A stretch of 64,000 nucleotides of DNA from Sphingomonadales bacterium Ga0077531 (GTDB taxonomy: Bacteria; Pseudomonadota; Alphaproteobacteria; Sphingomonadales; Sphingomonadaceae): positions 186,001 to 250,000 of the forward strand of contig LNED01000022.1 of NCBI GenBank assembly GCA_001464915.1. The letters run 5' to 3'. Shown here in pieces: positions 16,115-25,028 of the stretch; position 1 is the stretch's first letter; each line of letters opens with the position of its first letter. The position numbers and the translations under genes are program-made. The notes beneath the pieces are model-generated. The model was not told the DNA's origin and searched no databases. It worked only from the letters and a program-made list of their open reading frames with translations.

Positions 16115-17014
16115 ATGGGAGAGTCCAAGGCTTCGAGCATGTTCGGCGCGGGATCGGCAGTGTTGCGCGGGGTGATTTCTGCTCCGCTTGACCGGGTCAG
16201 GCGCAAAAGTTCGATGGGCAAACTGGCTCCGGGTGATTCCGTCAACACCATCATCGAAGGTGAAATTATCCCCCGTCTTTTGATGGCCCATTCCAGCGGC
16301 GAAAAGCATGGTGCCAAGGGCAAACATGTCCGCCCGATCAGCCACGAAGACGCTATGCGTTTCGCCACGATGCCGCTTCAGCTTGAGGCGGCGAGCCTGC
16401 TCGAAGAGGTCAATGGTTTCATCGCCGACGGTGTCAGTGTCGAGACCGTCTGCCTTGATCTGCTTGCCCCCTCAGCGCGCAAATTGGGCGAGATGTGGGA
16501 AAGCGATGAGTGCGATTTCCTCGATGTTACAATGGGTTTGTGGCGACTTCAGGAAGTGATGCGCGAAATTGCCGCGCAGTCCCCGAATGAACGCGCCTAT
16601 CTCAATTCGCCGCGCAGCGCGCTGTTTTCGCCGATGCCGGGGGATAACCACAATTTCGGCGCGCTGATGATCGAAGAGGTCTTCGCGCGCGCCGGTTGGC
16701 AGAGCGAGGCGCTGGTTAAACCGGAGCGCCGAGAACTGCTCGACCGCCTTTCACGCCAGCCGTTCGACCTGGTCGGATTGACGCTGACCCGCGATTGCCC
16801 CAGCGCCGCGCTCGCCAATCTGATTAAGGCGATGCGCAAGGTCTCGGCCAACCCTGATATCATTGTGTTTGTTGGCGGAAGAATGGTCAACGAAAACCCG
16901 ATGTTAGTCAGAGATGTTGGGGCGGACGGCACCGGAGCAGATGCTTTGGCGGCGCTCGAAATTGCCGATAATCTGGTGAAAGCCTCCTCCACTCGCGCAC
17001 TGACCCTGCGGTAA
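16115..17014 (+). CDS. aerR: AerR/PpaA-type B12-binding regulator
   Basis: A 299-residue cytosolic protein with a cobalamin-binding fold. The C-terminal half contains the DxHxxG signature (D177, H179, G182 in GDNHNFG), then VGLTLTRDCPSAALANLI and VFVGGRMVNENP typical of the B12 domain. AerR/PpaA proteins use cobalamin as a light cue and antagonise the repressor PpsR/CrtJ. It lies 12 bases upstream of ppsR on the same strand, as in other PGCs, and diverges from bchF. GGAGGG eight bases before the ATG supports the start. Confidence 0.92.
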   Translation: MGESKASSMFGAGSAVLRGVISAPLDRVRRKSSMGKLAPGDSVNTIIEGEIIPRLLMAHSSGEKHGAKGKHVRPISHEDAMRFATMPLQLEAASLLEEVNGFIADGVSVETVCLDLLAPSARKLGEMWESDECDFLDVTMGLWRLQEVMREIAAQSPNERAYLNSPRSALFSPMPGDNHNFGALMIEEVFARAGWQSEALVKPERRELLDRLSRQPFDLVGLTLTRDCPSAALANLIKAMRKVSANPDIIVFVGGRMVNENPMLVRDVGADGTGADALAALEIADNLVKASSTRALTLR

Positions 17015-17026
17015 GTTCAGGCCCCC

Positions 17027-18448
17027 ATGCTCACTCGAAAACACTCCATTGAAGGCAAGCACCCGTTCGGGAAGGCGGCAGAGCTGTTCAACACGCTCGA
17101 CGCCGATGCAGCGATGAAGCTGGCGATGGTCGCTGGCGATGTCACGCTGGTGCTAGATGACACCGGCACGATCCTCGATGTCGCCTTCGATCCGCGGGAG
17201 TTCCCGGCCTTTGCCGACTGGGTCGGGATGAACTGGATTGAGACGGTGACGGACGAAAGTCGACCTAAAATCATGGAGATGCTGGCCGCCGCCCGGCGCG
17301 GTGAGGTGCAGCACTGGCGGCAGGTGAACCACCCATCGCCCGACGGCGATGTGCCGATCCGCTATGCCGTGCTCAGCGTGAATGGCGGCGAAAATCGCAT
17401 CGCCTTTGGCCGCGATCTGCGCGAGGCGGGCAAGCTCCAGCAGCGCCTGTTACAGGTGCAGCAATCGCTTGAACGTGATTACCTCAGAATGCGCCAGCTT
17501 GAGGCGCGTTACCGGATGCTGTTCGAACGGTCGGCCGAACCGGTGCTGATTATCGAAGCGGCGACGTTGCGCATCCGTGAGGCCAACCCGGCCGCGCACC
17601 TGCTGGTGGGTGCCCGTGCGGGCAGTCTCCCGGGCAAGAAGTTACTGACTTTCATTGATAAAAACTCTGCCGAAGCGTTGCAGGCGCTGGTCGGTGCGGC
17701 GCAGGTTTCCGATACAGTCAGCCCCGCGCGGATCCGCATTGCGCGCGGCGCGCGTGAGGTTATGGCCTCGATCACCGGGTTCACGCAGGACCGCGGGCAG
17801 TTCCTGTTGGTGCGGATGACCTTGGCGACTGATCGTCCTGTGTCCGATTTTTCGCCGGTGCTGGATCTGATCGATCAGATGCCCGATGCCTTTGTGGTGG
17901 CCAATGCCAACCTCGAAATCGTCACGGCCAATGCGGCATTTGTTGAGCTTTTACAGGCCGCTAGCGTCGATCAATTGCGCGGTCGGCACCTGTCTGAATC
18001 GATCGGACGGCCGGGGATTGATCTTGATCTGATCGAAGGCCAGATTGACCAACACGGAGCGGCCCGCAATGTCGCAACCGTGCTGCGGGTCGGCCATGAT
18101 GTTGATGGCGAAGAGATTGAATTATCAGCGGTTCGTACCTCGGGAGAGGACGCCTATTACGGCTTTGTGATCCGCCCGGTCGGCCGCCGTTTGCGCGATT
18201 TGCCGCCGAACGCGCATGATCTGCCGCGCTCGGTTGAACAGTTGACCGATCTGGTCGGGCGCATGTCGTTGAAGGACATCGTGCGCGAAAGTACTGATTT
18301 GATTGAACGTTTGTGCATTGAAGCAGCGCTTTCCTACACCTCGGATAATCGCGCATCAGCTGCTGAAATCCTCGGCCTGTCACGCCAGAGCCTCTATTCC
18401 AAATTGCACCGCTACGGCCTTGGCAATCTGACGGGTGATGGCGATTAG
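17027..18448 (+). CDS. ppsR: PpsR/CrtJ transcriptional repressor of photosynthesis genes
   Basis: The 473-residue protein has an N-terminal domain, a glutamine-rich helix (LQQRLLQVQQSLERDYLRMRQ broken here into its two halves by charge), two or three PAS domains (for example YRMLFERSAEPVLIIEA and LIDQMPDAFVVANANLEI) and a C-terminal Fis-type helix-turn-helix (ASAAEILGLSRQSLYSKLHR). PpsR represses bch, crt and puf genes in oxygen and light by binding TGT-N12-ACA, sites seen at four places here. Only one cysteine is present (C430, in ERLCIEAAL next to the HTH), so the two-cysteine intramolecular disulfide proposed for Rhodobacter cannot form. Confidence 0.94.
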   Translation: MLTRKHSIEGKHPFGKAAELFNTLDADAAMKLAMVAGDVTLVLDDTGTILDVAFDPREFPAFADWVGMNWIETVTDESRPKIMEMLAAARRGEVQHWRQVNHPSPDGDVPIRYAVLSVNGGENRIAFGRDLREAGKLQQRLLQVQQSLERDYLRMRQLEARYRMLFERSAEPVLIIEAATLRIREANPAAHLLVGARAGSLPGKKLLTFIDKNSAEALQALVGAAQVSDTVSPARIRIARGAREVMASITGFTQDRGQFLLVRMTLATDRPVSDFSPVLDLIDQMPDAFVVANANLEIVTANAAFVELLQAASVDQLRGRHLSESIGRPGIDLDLIEGQIDQHGAARNVATVLRVGHDVDGEEIELSAVRTSGEDAYYGFVIRPVGRRLRDLPPNAHDLPRSVEQLTDLVGRMSLKDIVRESTDLIERLCIEAALSYTSDNRASAAEILGLSRQSLYSKLHRYGLGNLTGDGD

Positions 18449-18474
18449 GCCGGCTGACCTGGTCATTCTGGGCC

Positions 18475-18536
18475 GGGTCTAAGTGTGGGCAAAAGGGGGT
18501 CTAGAAGGGGTCTAGGCAGGGTCTAACTGGGGTCTA
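18475..18536 (+). repeat. GGGTCTA direct repeats with 11-bp period
   Basis: GGGTCTA occurs at 18475, 18497, 18508, 18519 and 18530. Four successive copies are exactly 11 bases apart and the first is 22 bases upstream, with a decayed TGGGCAA at the intervening position. The array starts 26 bases after the ppsR stop and ends 170 bases before bchG. One-helical-turn spacing suggests a site for cooperative binding of a protein on one DNA face; the binding factor is unknown. Confidence 0.85.
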
Positions 18537-18658
18537 GCAGGCCTGCGAATCGCGCCCAATTCCGATCACTGTCAATTTCCCTGACCATCTCAAACTGGAC
18601 ACATTTGACGCGCATTCCCGTTTTTCTTCGCAAAAATCGGGTTTTGCAGGATTGAAAG

Positions 18659-18699
18659 TGTCAAAACAATTTGACGCTTTGCGGCGTCAGGCATAGCTT
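18659..18699 (+). promoter_or_regulatory. bchG promoter with PpsR-type operator
   Basis: TGT-N12-ACG at 18659-18676 with palindromic arms TGTCAAA/TTTGACG. The right arm contains a -35-like TTGACG (18671-18676); 17 bases on is TAGCTT (18694-18699). Transcription would start at or a base before the bchG ATG at 18707, and no Shine-Dalgarno sequence is visible, so the mRNA may be leaderless. Confidence 0.6.
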
Positions 18700-18706
18700 C
18701 TGAATT

Positions 18707-19618
18707 ATGGAGCATTCGGTAACTTCGACTCGCAATGCGCCCATTTCGGCGCGGCCAAAGCCGCGTGATGTTCTCGAACTCCTCAAACCGATCACCTGGT
18801 TTCCGCCGATGTGGGCTTTCATGTGCGGGGCGGTGTCGTCCGGTGCGGGGCTTGACGGGCGCTGGTGGTTTGTCGCGGGCGGCGTGCTGCTGGCCGGGCC
18901 GCTGGTGTGCGGCACATCGCAGGCGGTGAATGACTGGTTTGATCGCCACGTCGATGCCATCAATGAACCGGATCGTCCGATCCCATCAGGTCGGATCGCG
19001 GGCCGCTGGGGCCTTTATATCGCACTGATCATGACCGTGATTTCGGCTGTGGTCGGCTGGTTGCTTGGCCCGCTGGTGTTTGTGGCCGGGCTGGTCGGCC
19101 TCGCGCTCGCCTGGGGATATTCCGCGCCGCCGTTCCGGTTCAAGACGAGTGGGTGGACAGGGCCGGCAGTGGTCGGCTTCACTTACGAAGGGCTGAGCTG
19201 GTTCACCGGCGCCACCGTGATGCTCGGCGCATTGCCCGCCACCGAAGTGTTGATTGTGCTCGCGCTCTATTCGGTTGGTGCGCACGGGATCATGACGTTG
19301 AACGATTTCAAAGCGGTGGAAGGCGACAAGGCAACTGGCCTCAAATCGCTGCCCGTGACAATGGGCGTGAGCGGCGCGGCGCGCTTTGCCTGCGCAACGA
19401 TGGCGGGCGCGCAGGTGATTGTCATCGCGCTGCTGGCCGTCTGGGGCTTTACCCTGTCGGCGCTGATCGTCGGCGCGGTGCTGGCCGCGCAGTTTGCGGC
19501 AATGCCCAAGCTGCTGCGCGATCCCAAGCAATATGCGCCGTGGTACAACGGCGTCGGCGTGACGCTCTATGTGCTGGGAATGCTGGCGGCAGCGCTCGGC
19601 CTTGGTGGCTACATCTGA
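18707..19618 (+). CDS. bchG: bacteriochlorophyll synthase (geranylgeranyl/phytyl transferase)
   Basis: Esterifies bacteriochlorophyllide a with the isoprenoid alcohol. A 303-residue UbiA-family membrane prenyltransferase with the two Asp-rich motifs: NDWFDRHVDAINEPDRPIPSG (given here as the NxxxD region around residue 76) and NDFKAVEGDKATGLKSLP near residue 205. About eight hydrophobic segments are present. It is the first gene of a plus-strand operon with a PucC-like transporter, bchP and tspO. Its stop overlaps the next start (TGATG). Confidence 0.95.
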   Translation: MEHSVTSTRNAPISARPKPRDVLELLKPITWFPPMWAFMCGAVSSGAGLDGRWWFVAGGVLLAGPLVCGTSQAVNDWFDRHVDAINEPDRPIPSGRIAGRWGLYIALIMTVISAVVGWLLGPLVFVAGLVGLALAWGYSAPPFRFKTSGWTGPAVVGFTYEGLSWFTGATVMLGALPATEVLIVLALYSVGAHGIMTLNDFKAVEGDKATGLKSLPVTMGVSGAARFACATMAGAQVIVIALLAVWGFTLSALIVGAVLAAQFAAMPKLLRDPKQYAPWYNGVGVTLYVLGMLAAALGLGGYI

Positions 19619-20979
19619 TGCATGGGTCGCTCGCCTCCCCGCTGATTGAGGCGAAGAACACCGGGTTTGGCTGGGTTGCAATTGTTCGCATCGGGCTGGT
19701 GCAGGCGTCGATTGGCGCGCTGGTGATGCTGGCGACGACGGTGCTGAACCGGCTGATGGTGGTGGAGCTCGGTTTGCTCGCGGCGGTCCCGGCGGGCTTG
19801 GTGGCGTGGCATTATGCCGTGCAGCTTGGCCGGCCGTTGTGGGGCCATGCGTCTGACAAGGGCAATAATCGCACCCGCTGGATCATCGGCGGCGTGGCGG
19901 TGCTGGCGGCAGGCGGATTGTTGGCGACGCAGGCGACGGTGCTGATGGGCTCTTCATTCTGGCTTGGGTTCGCGCTGGCGGTGCTGGCCTACAGCCTGAT
20001 TGGCGCAGGGGTTGGCGCGGGCGGGACATCGGCGCTGGCGCTGCTGGCTTCGGGTGTCGCGCCGCAGCGGCGCGCGGCTGCGGCGGCGGTAACGTGGATT
20101 ATGATGGTGGCGGGGATCGTCAGCTCTTCCTTTGCAGTGAGCGCGCTGATCGATCCGTTTTCGTTCGAGCGTCTGATGGTGGTCGCAAGCGGACTGGCGC
20201 TGGCGATGGTGACGCTGACGGTGATCGCCACGGTCCGGTTGGAACGGCAGGCGGGCCGGTTCGGCAACGCGGCCAAGGATGGCACCGCGCCCGATTTCCG
20301 CGCCGCGCTCGCCGAAATCTGGAATGAGCCGGCCGCGCGGCGGTTCACGGTGTTCATCTTCGTGTCGATGATCGCGTTTTCGATGCAGGATCTGATTCTT
20401 GAACCCTTCGCGGGCCTGATCTTTGGCATGACACCGGGTCAATCGACGCAGCTGGGCGGGCAGCATCAAAGCGGCATTCTGCTCGGCATGATCGTCACCG
20501 GGATCGGCGGCAGCGCGTTCAGCGGCAAGCGGCCCGATGGTTTGCGGATCTGGGTGGTGAGCGGGTGCTTGATGTCGGCGGCGGCGCTGGGTGCGCTCGG
20601 GCTGGCGGCGGTAGCGGGGGCGGGCTGGCCGCTTGGCATCAACGTCTTTGTGCTGGGGCTGGGCAACGGCGTGTTCGCGGTCGCCGCGATTGGCGCGATG
20701 ATGGGGCTGGCCGGCGCGGGGAAAAACACTCGCGAAGGCGTGCGCATGGGCGTGTGGGGCGCTTCGCAGGCCATCGCTTTCGGCCTTGGCGGGCTGACCG
20801 GCGCGGTTGGCGTGGATCTCGCCCGGCGGATGCTCGGCGCTGATGGCGCAGCGTTTCAATTGATATTCGGGATCGAGGCAGCGGCGTTTCTGTGCGCTGC
20901 CATACTCGCCATCAGGGCGACCGGCGGGGCAGCAATGCGCGCCAGCATGCAGCAATCGGAGAGGGAGCAGTTCGCATGA
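19618..20979 (+). CDS. PucC-family MFS protein between bchG and bchP
   Basis: A 453-residue protein of about 12 membrane helices, paralogous to LhaA, with the shared VRIGLVQASIGALVM and LNRLMVVELG motifs near the N-terminus. In many PGCs a member of this family (called orf428, bch2 or a pucC-like gene) sits exactly between bchG and bchP and is thought to move or handle bacteriochlorophyll for antenna assembly. The ATG at 19618 overlaps the bchG stop. The frame is open far upstream inside bchG, but that would be antisensical for the family N-terminus. Confidence 0.88.
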   Translation: MHGSLASPLIEAKNTGFGWVAIVRIGLVQASIGALVMLATTVLNRLMVVELGLLAAVPAGLVAWHYAVQLGRPLWGHASDKGNNRTRWIIGGVAVLAAGGLLATQATVLMGSSFWLGFALAVLAYSLIGAGVGAGGTSALALLASGVAPQRRAAAAAVTWIMMVAGIVSSSFAVSALIDPFSFERLMVVASGLALAMVTLTVIATVRLERQAGRFGNAAKDGTAPDFRAALAEIWNEPAARRFTVFIFVSMIAFSMQDLILEPFAGLIFGMTPGQSTQLGGQHQSGILLGMIVTGIGGSAFSGKRPDGLRIWVVSGCLMSAAALGALGLAAVAGAGWPLGINVFVLGLGNGVFAVAAIGAMMGLAGAGKNTREGVRMGVWGASQAIAFGLGGLTGAVGVDLARRMLGADGAAFQLIFGIEAAAFLCAAILAIRATGGAAMRASMQQSEREQFA

Positions 20980-22172
20980 ACGAGACTATCTATGACGCGG
21001 TCATCATTGGCGGCGGCCCTTCCGGCTCGACCGCGGCGACTGATCTGGCGCTGGCCGGCCATTCGGTGCTGCTGATCGAGCGCGGCGGGCGGATCAAGCC
21101 TTGCGGCGGGGCGATTCCGCCGCGCTTGCTCGCAGATTTCGACATTCCGCAAAGCCTGCTGGTCGCCAAGGCACGCTCGGCCCGGATGATCGCGCCTTCG
21201 GGCCGCGCCGTCGATATGCCGGTGGGCGAGATCGGCTATGTCGGACTGGTCGACCGCGAGGAGTTCGACGAAGCCTTGCGCGAACGCGCCCGCCATTCGG
21301 GGGCCGAACGCCTCACCGCGACATTTGAAAAGATTGAGCGTGATGACCAAGCGCATCCGATCGTCACCTTCCGCCGCAGCCGCGGGGCTCCGATTGAACG
21401 CGTGCGCGCGCGCTGCGTCATCGGCGCGGATGGCGCACGTTCAGCCGTGGCCAAGCAATGCCTGCCCGGCGCAGAACGCATCCCCTGCGTGTTTGCCTAT
21501 CACGAGATCATCAAAGCCCCGCCGCGCAACACCGATCAATTCGATGCCTCGCGCTGCGACGTTTATTATCAGGGCCGCTTGTCGCCCGATTTCTACGCCT
21601 GGGTGTTCCCGCATGGCGATACCGCCAGCATCGGGGTGGGCAGCGCAAACAAGGGCTTCAGCCTGCGCGGCGCGATTGCGACGATGCGCGATGACCTGGG
21701 CCTCGATCGCTGCGAGACATTGCGGCGTGAAGGCGCGCCAATCCCGCTCAAGCCCCTGAAACGCTGGGATAACGGTGCGGACGTTATCGTCGCCGGTGAT
21801 GCGGCGGGCGTGGTTGCGCCTGCCTCGGGCGAGGGGATCTATTACGCGATGGTCTGCGGGCGTCACGTTGCCGATGCCGCCGCCGTCTTCCTCAAAACCG
21901 GGGAGGCCAAGCATCTGCGCGGCGCGCGCAAGGCGTTCATGAAAGAACACGGCAAGGTGTTCTGGGTGCTCGGGATGATGCAGTATTTCTGGTATTCGTC
22001 CGACAAGCGCCGCGAACGGTTCGTCACGATGTGCGACGACAAGGACGTGCAGGAACTGACCTGGCAGGCCTACATGCACAAGAAACTGGTGCGCGCAAAA
22101 CCGCTGGCGCACATCAAGATCTTCATCAAGGACACAGCCCACCTGCTCGGTCTGCGGCCTGCAACGCGGTAA
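20976..22172 (+). CDS. bchP: geranylgeranyl diphosphate/bacteriochlorophyll reductase
   Basis: Reduces the geranylgeranyl tail to phytyl. The 398-residue flavoprotein starts with a Rossmann FAD motif (DAVIIGGGPSGSTAA), has IKPCGGAIPPRLL, and a second FAD motif VIVAGDAAGVVAPASGEGI. The ATG overlaps the preceding stop (ATGA) and follows GAGGGAG. The position in bchG-pucC-bchP order agrees with other purple bacteria. Confidence 0.95.
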   Translation: MNETIYDAVIIGGGPSGSTAATDLALAGHSVLLIERGGRIKPCGGAIPPRLLADFDIPQSLLVAKARSARMIAPSGRAVDMPVGEIGYVGLVDREEFDEALRERARHSGAERLTATFEKIERDDQAHPIVTFRRSRGAPIERVRARCVIGADGARSAVAKQCLPGAERIPCVFAYHEIIKAPPRNTDQFDASRCDVYYQGRLSPDFYAWVFPHGDTASIGVGSANKGFSLRGAIATMRDDLGLDRCETLRREGAPIPLKPLKRWDNGADVIVAGDAAGVVAPASGEGIYYAMVCGRHVADAAAVFLKTGEAKHLRGARKAFMKEHGKVFWVLGMMQYFWYSSDKRRERFVTMCDDKDVQELTWQAYMHKKLVRAKPLAHIKIFIKDTAHLLGLRPATR

Positions 22173-22226
22173 CACGCGCTTGCTAGCCATTGCAGGTTAC
22201 CGGGCTGGTCATTACACCGGTCGCCC

Positions 22227-22709
22227 ATGAGCAGATTAATGATTATCCCGGTGACCATCGCAACCGCGATGGCGCTGTGCGTGGCGGCGCTTGGCGCGAC
22301 GATTACCGATCTTGGCCCGTGGTATCAGGCCTTGGCCAAACCCGATTGGAACCCGCCCGATGTGGTGTTTCCGATGGGCTGGACGGTGATCTATGCGCTG
22401 ATTACCATCGCCGGGATCACCGCGTGGCGCGCTGCGCCGACAGCGGCGAAGGCCGAATGGGTGATCGCGCTGTTCGCGCTCAACGGCTTTCTCAACATCA
22501 GCTGGAGCCTGATCTTCTTCAGGCTGCAACGCCCGGACTGGGCGTTTTACGAGCTGACGGTGCTGTGGCTCTCAATCCTCGTCATCATCGTGTTTTGCGG
22601 CCGTTTTTCCAAACTTGCCGCCGCGCTGCTGGTGCCTTACCTCGCGTGGGTCAGCTTTGCGGGCGCGCTTAATTGGGCGGTGGTGCAGCTGAACGCGCCG
22701 TTCGGTTGA
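22227..22709 (+). CDS. tspO: TspO/MBR family tryptophan-rich sensory protein
   Basis: A 160-residue five-helix membrane protein rich in tryptophan, with WYQALAKPDWNPPDVVFPMGW near residue 31 (given as its two halves WYQALAKPDWNPP and VVFPMGW) and LNISWSLIFF near residue 90, hallmarks of TspO. TspO binds porphyrins; in Rhodobacter it lowers photosynthesis gene expression in oxygen by affecting tetrapyrrole efflux. The gene is 54 bases after bchP in the same direction and probably in the same transcript. Confidence 0.9.
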   Translation: MSRLMIIPVTIATAMALCVAALGATITDLGPWYQALAKPDWNPPDVVFPMGWTVIYALITIAGITAWRAAPTAAKAEWVIALFALNGFLNISWSLIFFRLQRPDWAFYELTVLWLSILVIIVFCGRFSKLAAALLVPYLAWVSFAGALNWAVVQLNAPFG

Positions 22710-22743
22710 GGTCGGAGCGACCAAGAGTGAGCGCACGGGGCTG

Positions 22744-23001
22744 ATGGACTGGCTGTTTGCCTCCGGCCATGCGGCTGACCTGATCCTTGGCGTATTGGTG
22801 ATCGAGGGCGCGTGGCTGCGGCTGATGCGCGGCTGGGGCTGGGGCGCGATCCTCGGCCTGCTTGGCCCGGCGGCGCTGATCGTGCTGGGGCTGAAGGCCG
22901 CACTGGTCGGAGCCGATTGGTGGTGGATTGCCCTGCCGCTGTCCGCATCATTGCCGCTCCACCTGATCGACTTACGCAGCCGGCTGGCGGCGCACCGCTA
23001 A
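22744..23001 (+). CDS. small three-helix membrane protein downstream of tspO
   Basis: An 85-residue hydrophobic protein with about three membrane segments (residues 9-24, 32-53, 60-72) and a basic C-terminus (LRSRLAAHR). The start is 34 bases after the tspO stop and a strong hairpin follows, so it is the last gene of the bchG operon. I do not recognise a characterised family. Its place in the operon suggests a pigment- or membrane-related role; that is inference only. Confidence 0.7.
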   Translation: MDWLFASGHAADLILGVLVIEGAWLRLMRGWGWGAILGLLGPAALIVLGLKAALVGADWWWIALPLSASLPLHLIDLRSRLAAHR

Positions 23002-23023
23002 ACCCCTAGCGCCTCCCCACAAA

Positions 23024-23063
23024 CGAAAACCCGGCCGGGCCACAAGGGCCGAGCCGGGTTTCG
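23024..23063. terminator. bidirectional hairpin terminator between the bchG and puf operons
   Basis: AAACCCGGC at 23027-23035 pairs with GCCGGGTTT at 23053-23061, extended by CG on both sides, with a smaller inner stem. A-rich and T-rich flanks are present, so it can serve the plus-strand operon ending at 23001 and the minus-strand puf operon ending at 23121. Confidence 0.8.
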
Positions 23064-23120
23064 TGTATTCCAATTCGTAGTGGAAAGCTGCCGGGCCATC
23101 ACAGCCCGGCGCGCTTTAGC

Positions 23121-24092
23121 TTACTGGCCCGATGCGCCTGCGACTGCGCCGCTCACATCGTAGTTGACGGTTTCCGGAGCGTAGTAATGCTCCTGCGCCC
23201 ACAGATACCAGTTATCGACGACCGTGCCGGTGAGCAGGATGCCGATCCCGCCGGTCAGCGTGGTCAGCACTGCAAACCACCAGGCCCAACGGTGGATCGA
23301 TTCAAACGTGGCATTGAAGCCCATCACCCAGCGCCAGAACAAGGCACCGCGTTCGGCTGCCGTGCCGCGATCGGTGATCTGTTCGATCTCGCGTTCCCCG
23401 CCATAACGGCCGAGCGCCAAGATCGTCGCCCCGTGCATCGCGAACAACACTGCCGACCCGTAAAGGAAGACAATTGAGAGCGCGTGGAACGGATTGTAGA
23501 ACAGGTTGCCATAGACCAGCGAGAAGTTGTTGGTCCAATCAAGGTGGCTGAAGATGCCATAAGGCACCGCCTGCGACCAATCACCCAGCAGCATCGGGCG
23601 GATAAAGCCCAGCACCAGGAACAGCCAGATCGCCGATGCGAAAGCCCAGGGAATGTGCATCCCCATGCCCAGCGCCTTGGCCCGCATGTAAGTGCGCGTC
23701 CACCAGCACATCACTGCGATGGTGAGGAATGCGCCGGTCAGAATGAACCAGCCACCTTCCTTAAGCGGAACGAACGGGCTGAAGCCATATTCCGGGCCCG
23801 GAGGGTTCAGCGAAAGCCAGAACAGCTCACGCATAAACGTCTGCGGGCTCCAGCCGGCTTGCGCCCAGAAATTGAACCCGATGATCAGGAACGCGGCTGA
23901 CCCGAAAGCCAGTGCGATCGTGCCCAGCAGGCCCAGATAGACGGGGCCGATCTGGGCCTGGCCCAGCTTGCCCATCCAGTAGTTGTGTCCGACGAGCGCA
24001 ATGCGCCCTTCGCTGCCGTCGAGGTGCGGGACGCCCATTTCGGGCGGCCCTTGTACTTGCACCTGGGTAAAGATGTTTTGATATGTCGCCAT
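23121..24092 (-). CDS. pufM: photosynthetic reaction centre M subunit
   Basis: One of the two pigment-binding core subunits of the type II reaction centre. The 323-residue product has five membrane helices and family motifs such as [18 protein letters not shown] and [16 protein letters not shown], where the histidines ligate bacteriochlorophyll, and the quinone/iron region [17 protein letters not shown]. It is the last gene of pufBALM. No cytochrome pufC gene follows: the space to the terminator holds nothing, so the reaction centre is expected to be reduced by a soluble or separately encoded cytochrome. Confidence 0.97.
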   Translation of the reverse strand: MATYQNIFTQVQVQGPPEMGVPHLDGSEGRIALVGHNYWMGKLGQAQIGPVYLGLLGTIALAFGSAAFLIIGFNFWAQAGWSPQTFMRELFWLSLNPPGPEYGFSPFVPLKEGGWFILTGAFLTIAVMCWWTRTYMRAKALGMGMHIPWAFASAIWLFLVLGFIRPMLLGDWSQAVPYGIFSHLDWTNNFSLVYGNLFYNPFHALSIVFLYGSAVLFAMHGATILALGRYGGEREIEQITDRGTAAERGALFWRWVMGFNATFESIHRWAWWFAVLTTLTGGIGILLTGTVVDNWYLWAQEHYYAPETVNYDVSGAVAGASGQ

Positions 24093-24108
24093 GATTCAGG
24101 TGCTCCTC

Positions 24109-24933
24109 TCAGGCCCAGATCGGAATCTTCTTCCAGAAATCCCAGAATTCGATCCAGCTGCCGACATACAGAGTGCCGGAGATGACGATGCAGATGGCGC
24201 TCCAGAACCCGGCGCTCAGCGCAAGGAAGAGTCCCACCCGGTGAATGCCGAGCGTGCCGACAGAATAGCCGATGAAGTCACGGAAATAGGTGTCTTCATA
24301 TTCCGGCGTCTTGACGTCGGTTCCGCCGGTCGTGTTGACCGCCGAAAGCACCAGGCCGCCGTGCAGGGCGAGCGCAAGGACGTTCGTGAAGAAGAACGTG
24401 ATCGCGAGCATGTGCACGGGATTGTAGTGGAAGTTGCCAAAGGCGTACCCGACGTTCGAAACCCACTCGAGGTGCGTCCAGATACCGTAAGGGAAGCCAT
24501 TGCCCCATGCGCCCATCCACATCGGACGGATGACGTTGAGCGTGACATAGGCGAACACCGCGACGCTGAAAGCGATTGGCACATGATAGCTCATGCCCAG
24601 CTTGCGCGAGATTTCCGCCTGCCGCAGCACCCAAGATGAAAAGGCGATGACAGCTAGTCCGGTGATGATTTGCCAGTACCCGCCTTCTTTCAGCGGAGCC
24701 ATGGAAAGGCCGTATTCGACCGGGGGTGGGTTGATCGAGATCAGCCAGGGGTTGAGTGTCGGACCCTGCGTTGCAGCGGCGAAAATCAGCATCGTGCCTA
24801 GCAAGGCGCTGATCGCCGTCGTCACTCCAAAGAATCCGACATAAAACGGCCCGACCCAGAAGTCGAAAAGGTCGCCGCCGATTAATGTGCCACCGCGCAC
24901 GCGGTATTTCCGCTCGAAACTAAGGAGCGCCAT
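24109..24933 (-). CDS. pufL: photosynthetic reaction centre L subunit
   Basis: Core subunit paired with PufM. The 274-residue product begins [20 protein letters not shown], the typical L N-terminus, has five membrane helices, and the pigment-ligating [22 protein letters not shown] region (given as HLEWVSNV and NFHYNPVHM). GGAGG lies seven bases before the ATG. It is separated from pufA by about 95 bases containing a stem-loop, the standard position for differential mRNA decay signals in puf operons. Confidence 0.97.
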   Translation of the reverse strand: MALLSFERKYRVRGGTLIGGDLFDFWVGPFYVGFFGVTTAISALLGTMLIFAAATQGPTLNPWLISINPPPVEYGLSMAPLKEGGYWQIITGLAVIAFSSWVLRQAEISRKLGMSYHVPIAFSVAVFAYVTLNVIRPMWMGAWGNGFPYGIWTHLEWVSNVGYAFGNFHYNPVHMLAITFFFTNVLALALHGGLVLSAVNTTGGTDVKTPEYEDTYFRDFIGYSVGTLGIHRVGLFLALSAGFWSAICIVISGTLYVGSWIEFWDFWKKIPIWA

Positions 24934-24992
24934 AGGTCCATCCTCCCCGCCAGTTAGGCAGGCGTTGAATTATCGAAGAAGTATGAGGAGGC

Positions 24993-25010
24993 AGGCAGGC
25001 GAACCTGCCT
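24993..25010 (-). promoter_or_regulatory. pufA-pufL intercistronic stem-loop with UUCG tetraloop
   Basis: On the minus strand AGGCAGG-TTCG-CCTGCCT forms a perfect seven-pair stem closed by the very stable UUCG loop. In Rhodobacter a hairpin in this place protects pufBA mRNA from 3' decay so that LH1 exceeds the reaction centre; the same role is inferred. Confidence 0.75.
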
Positions 25011-25028
25011 CCCACATTCGTCCAGAAA

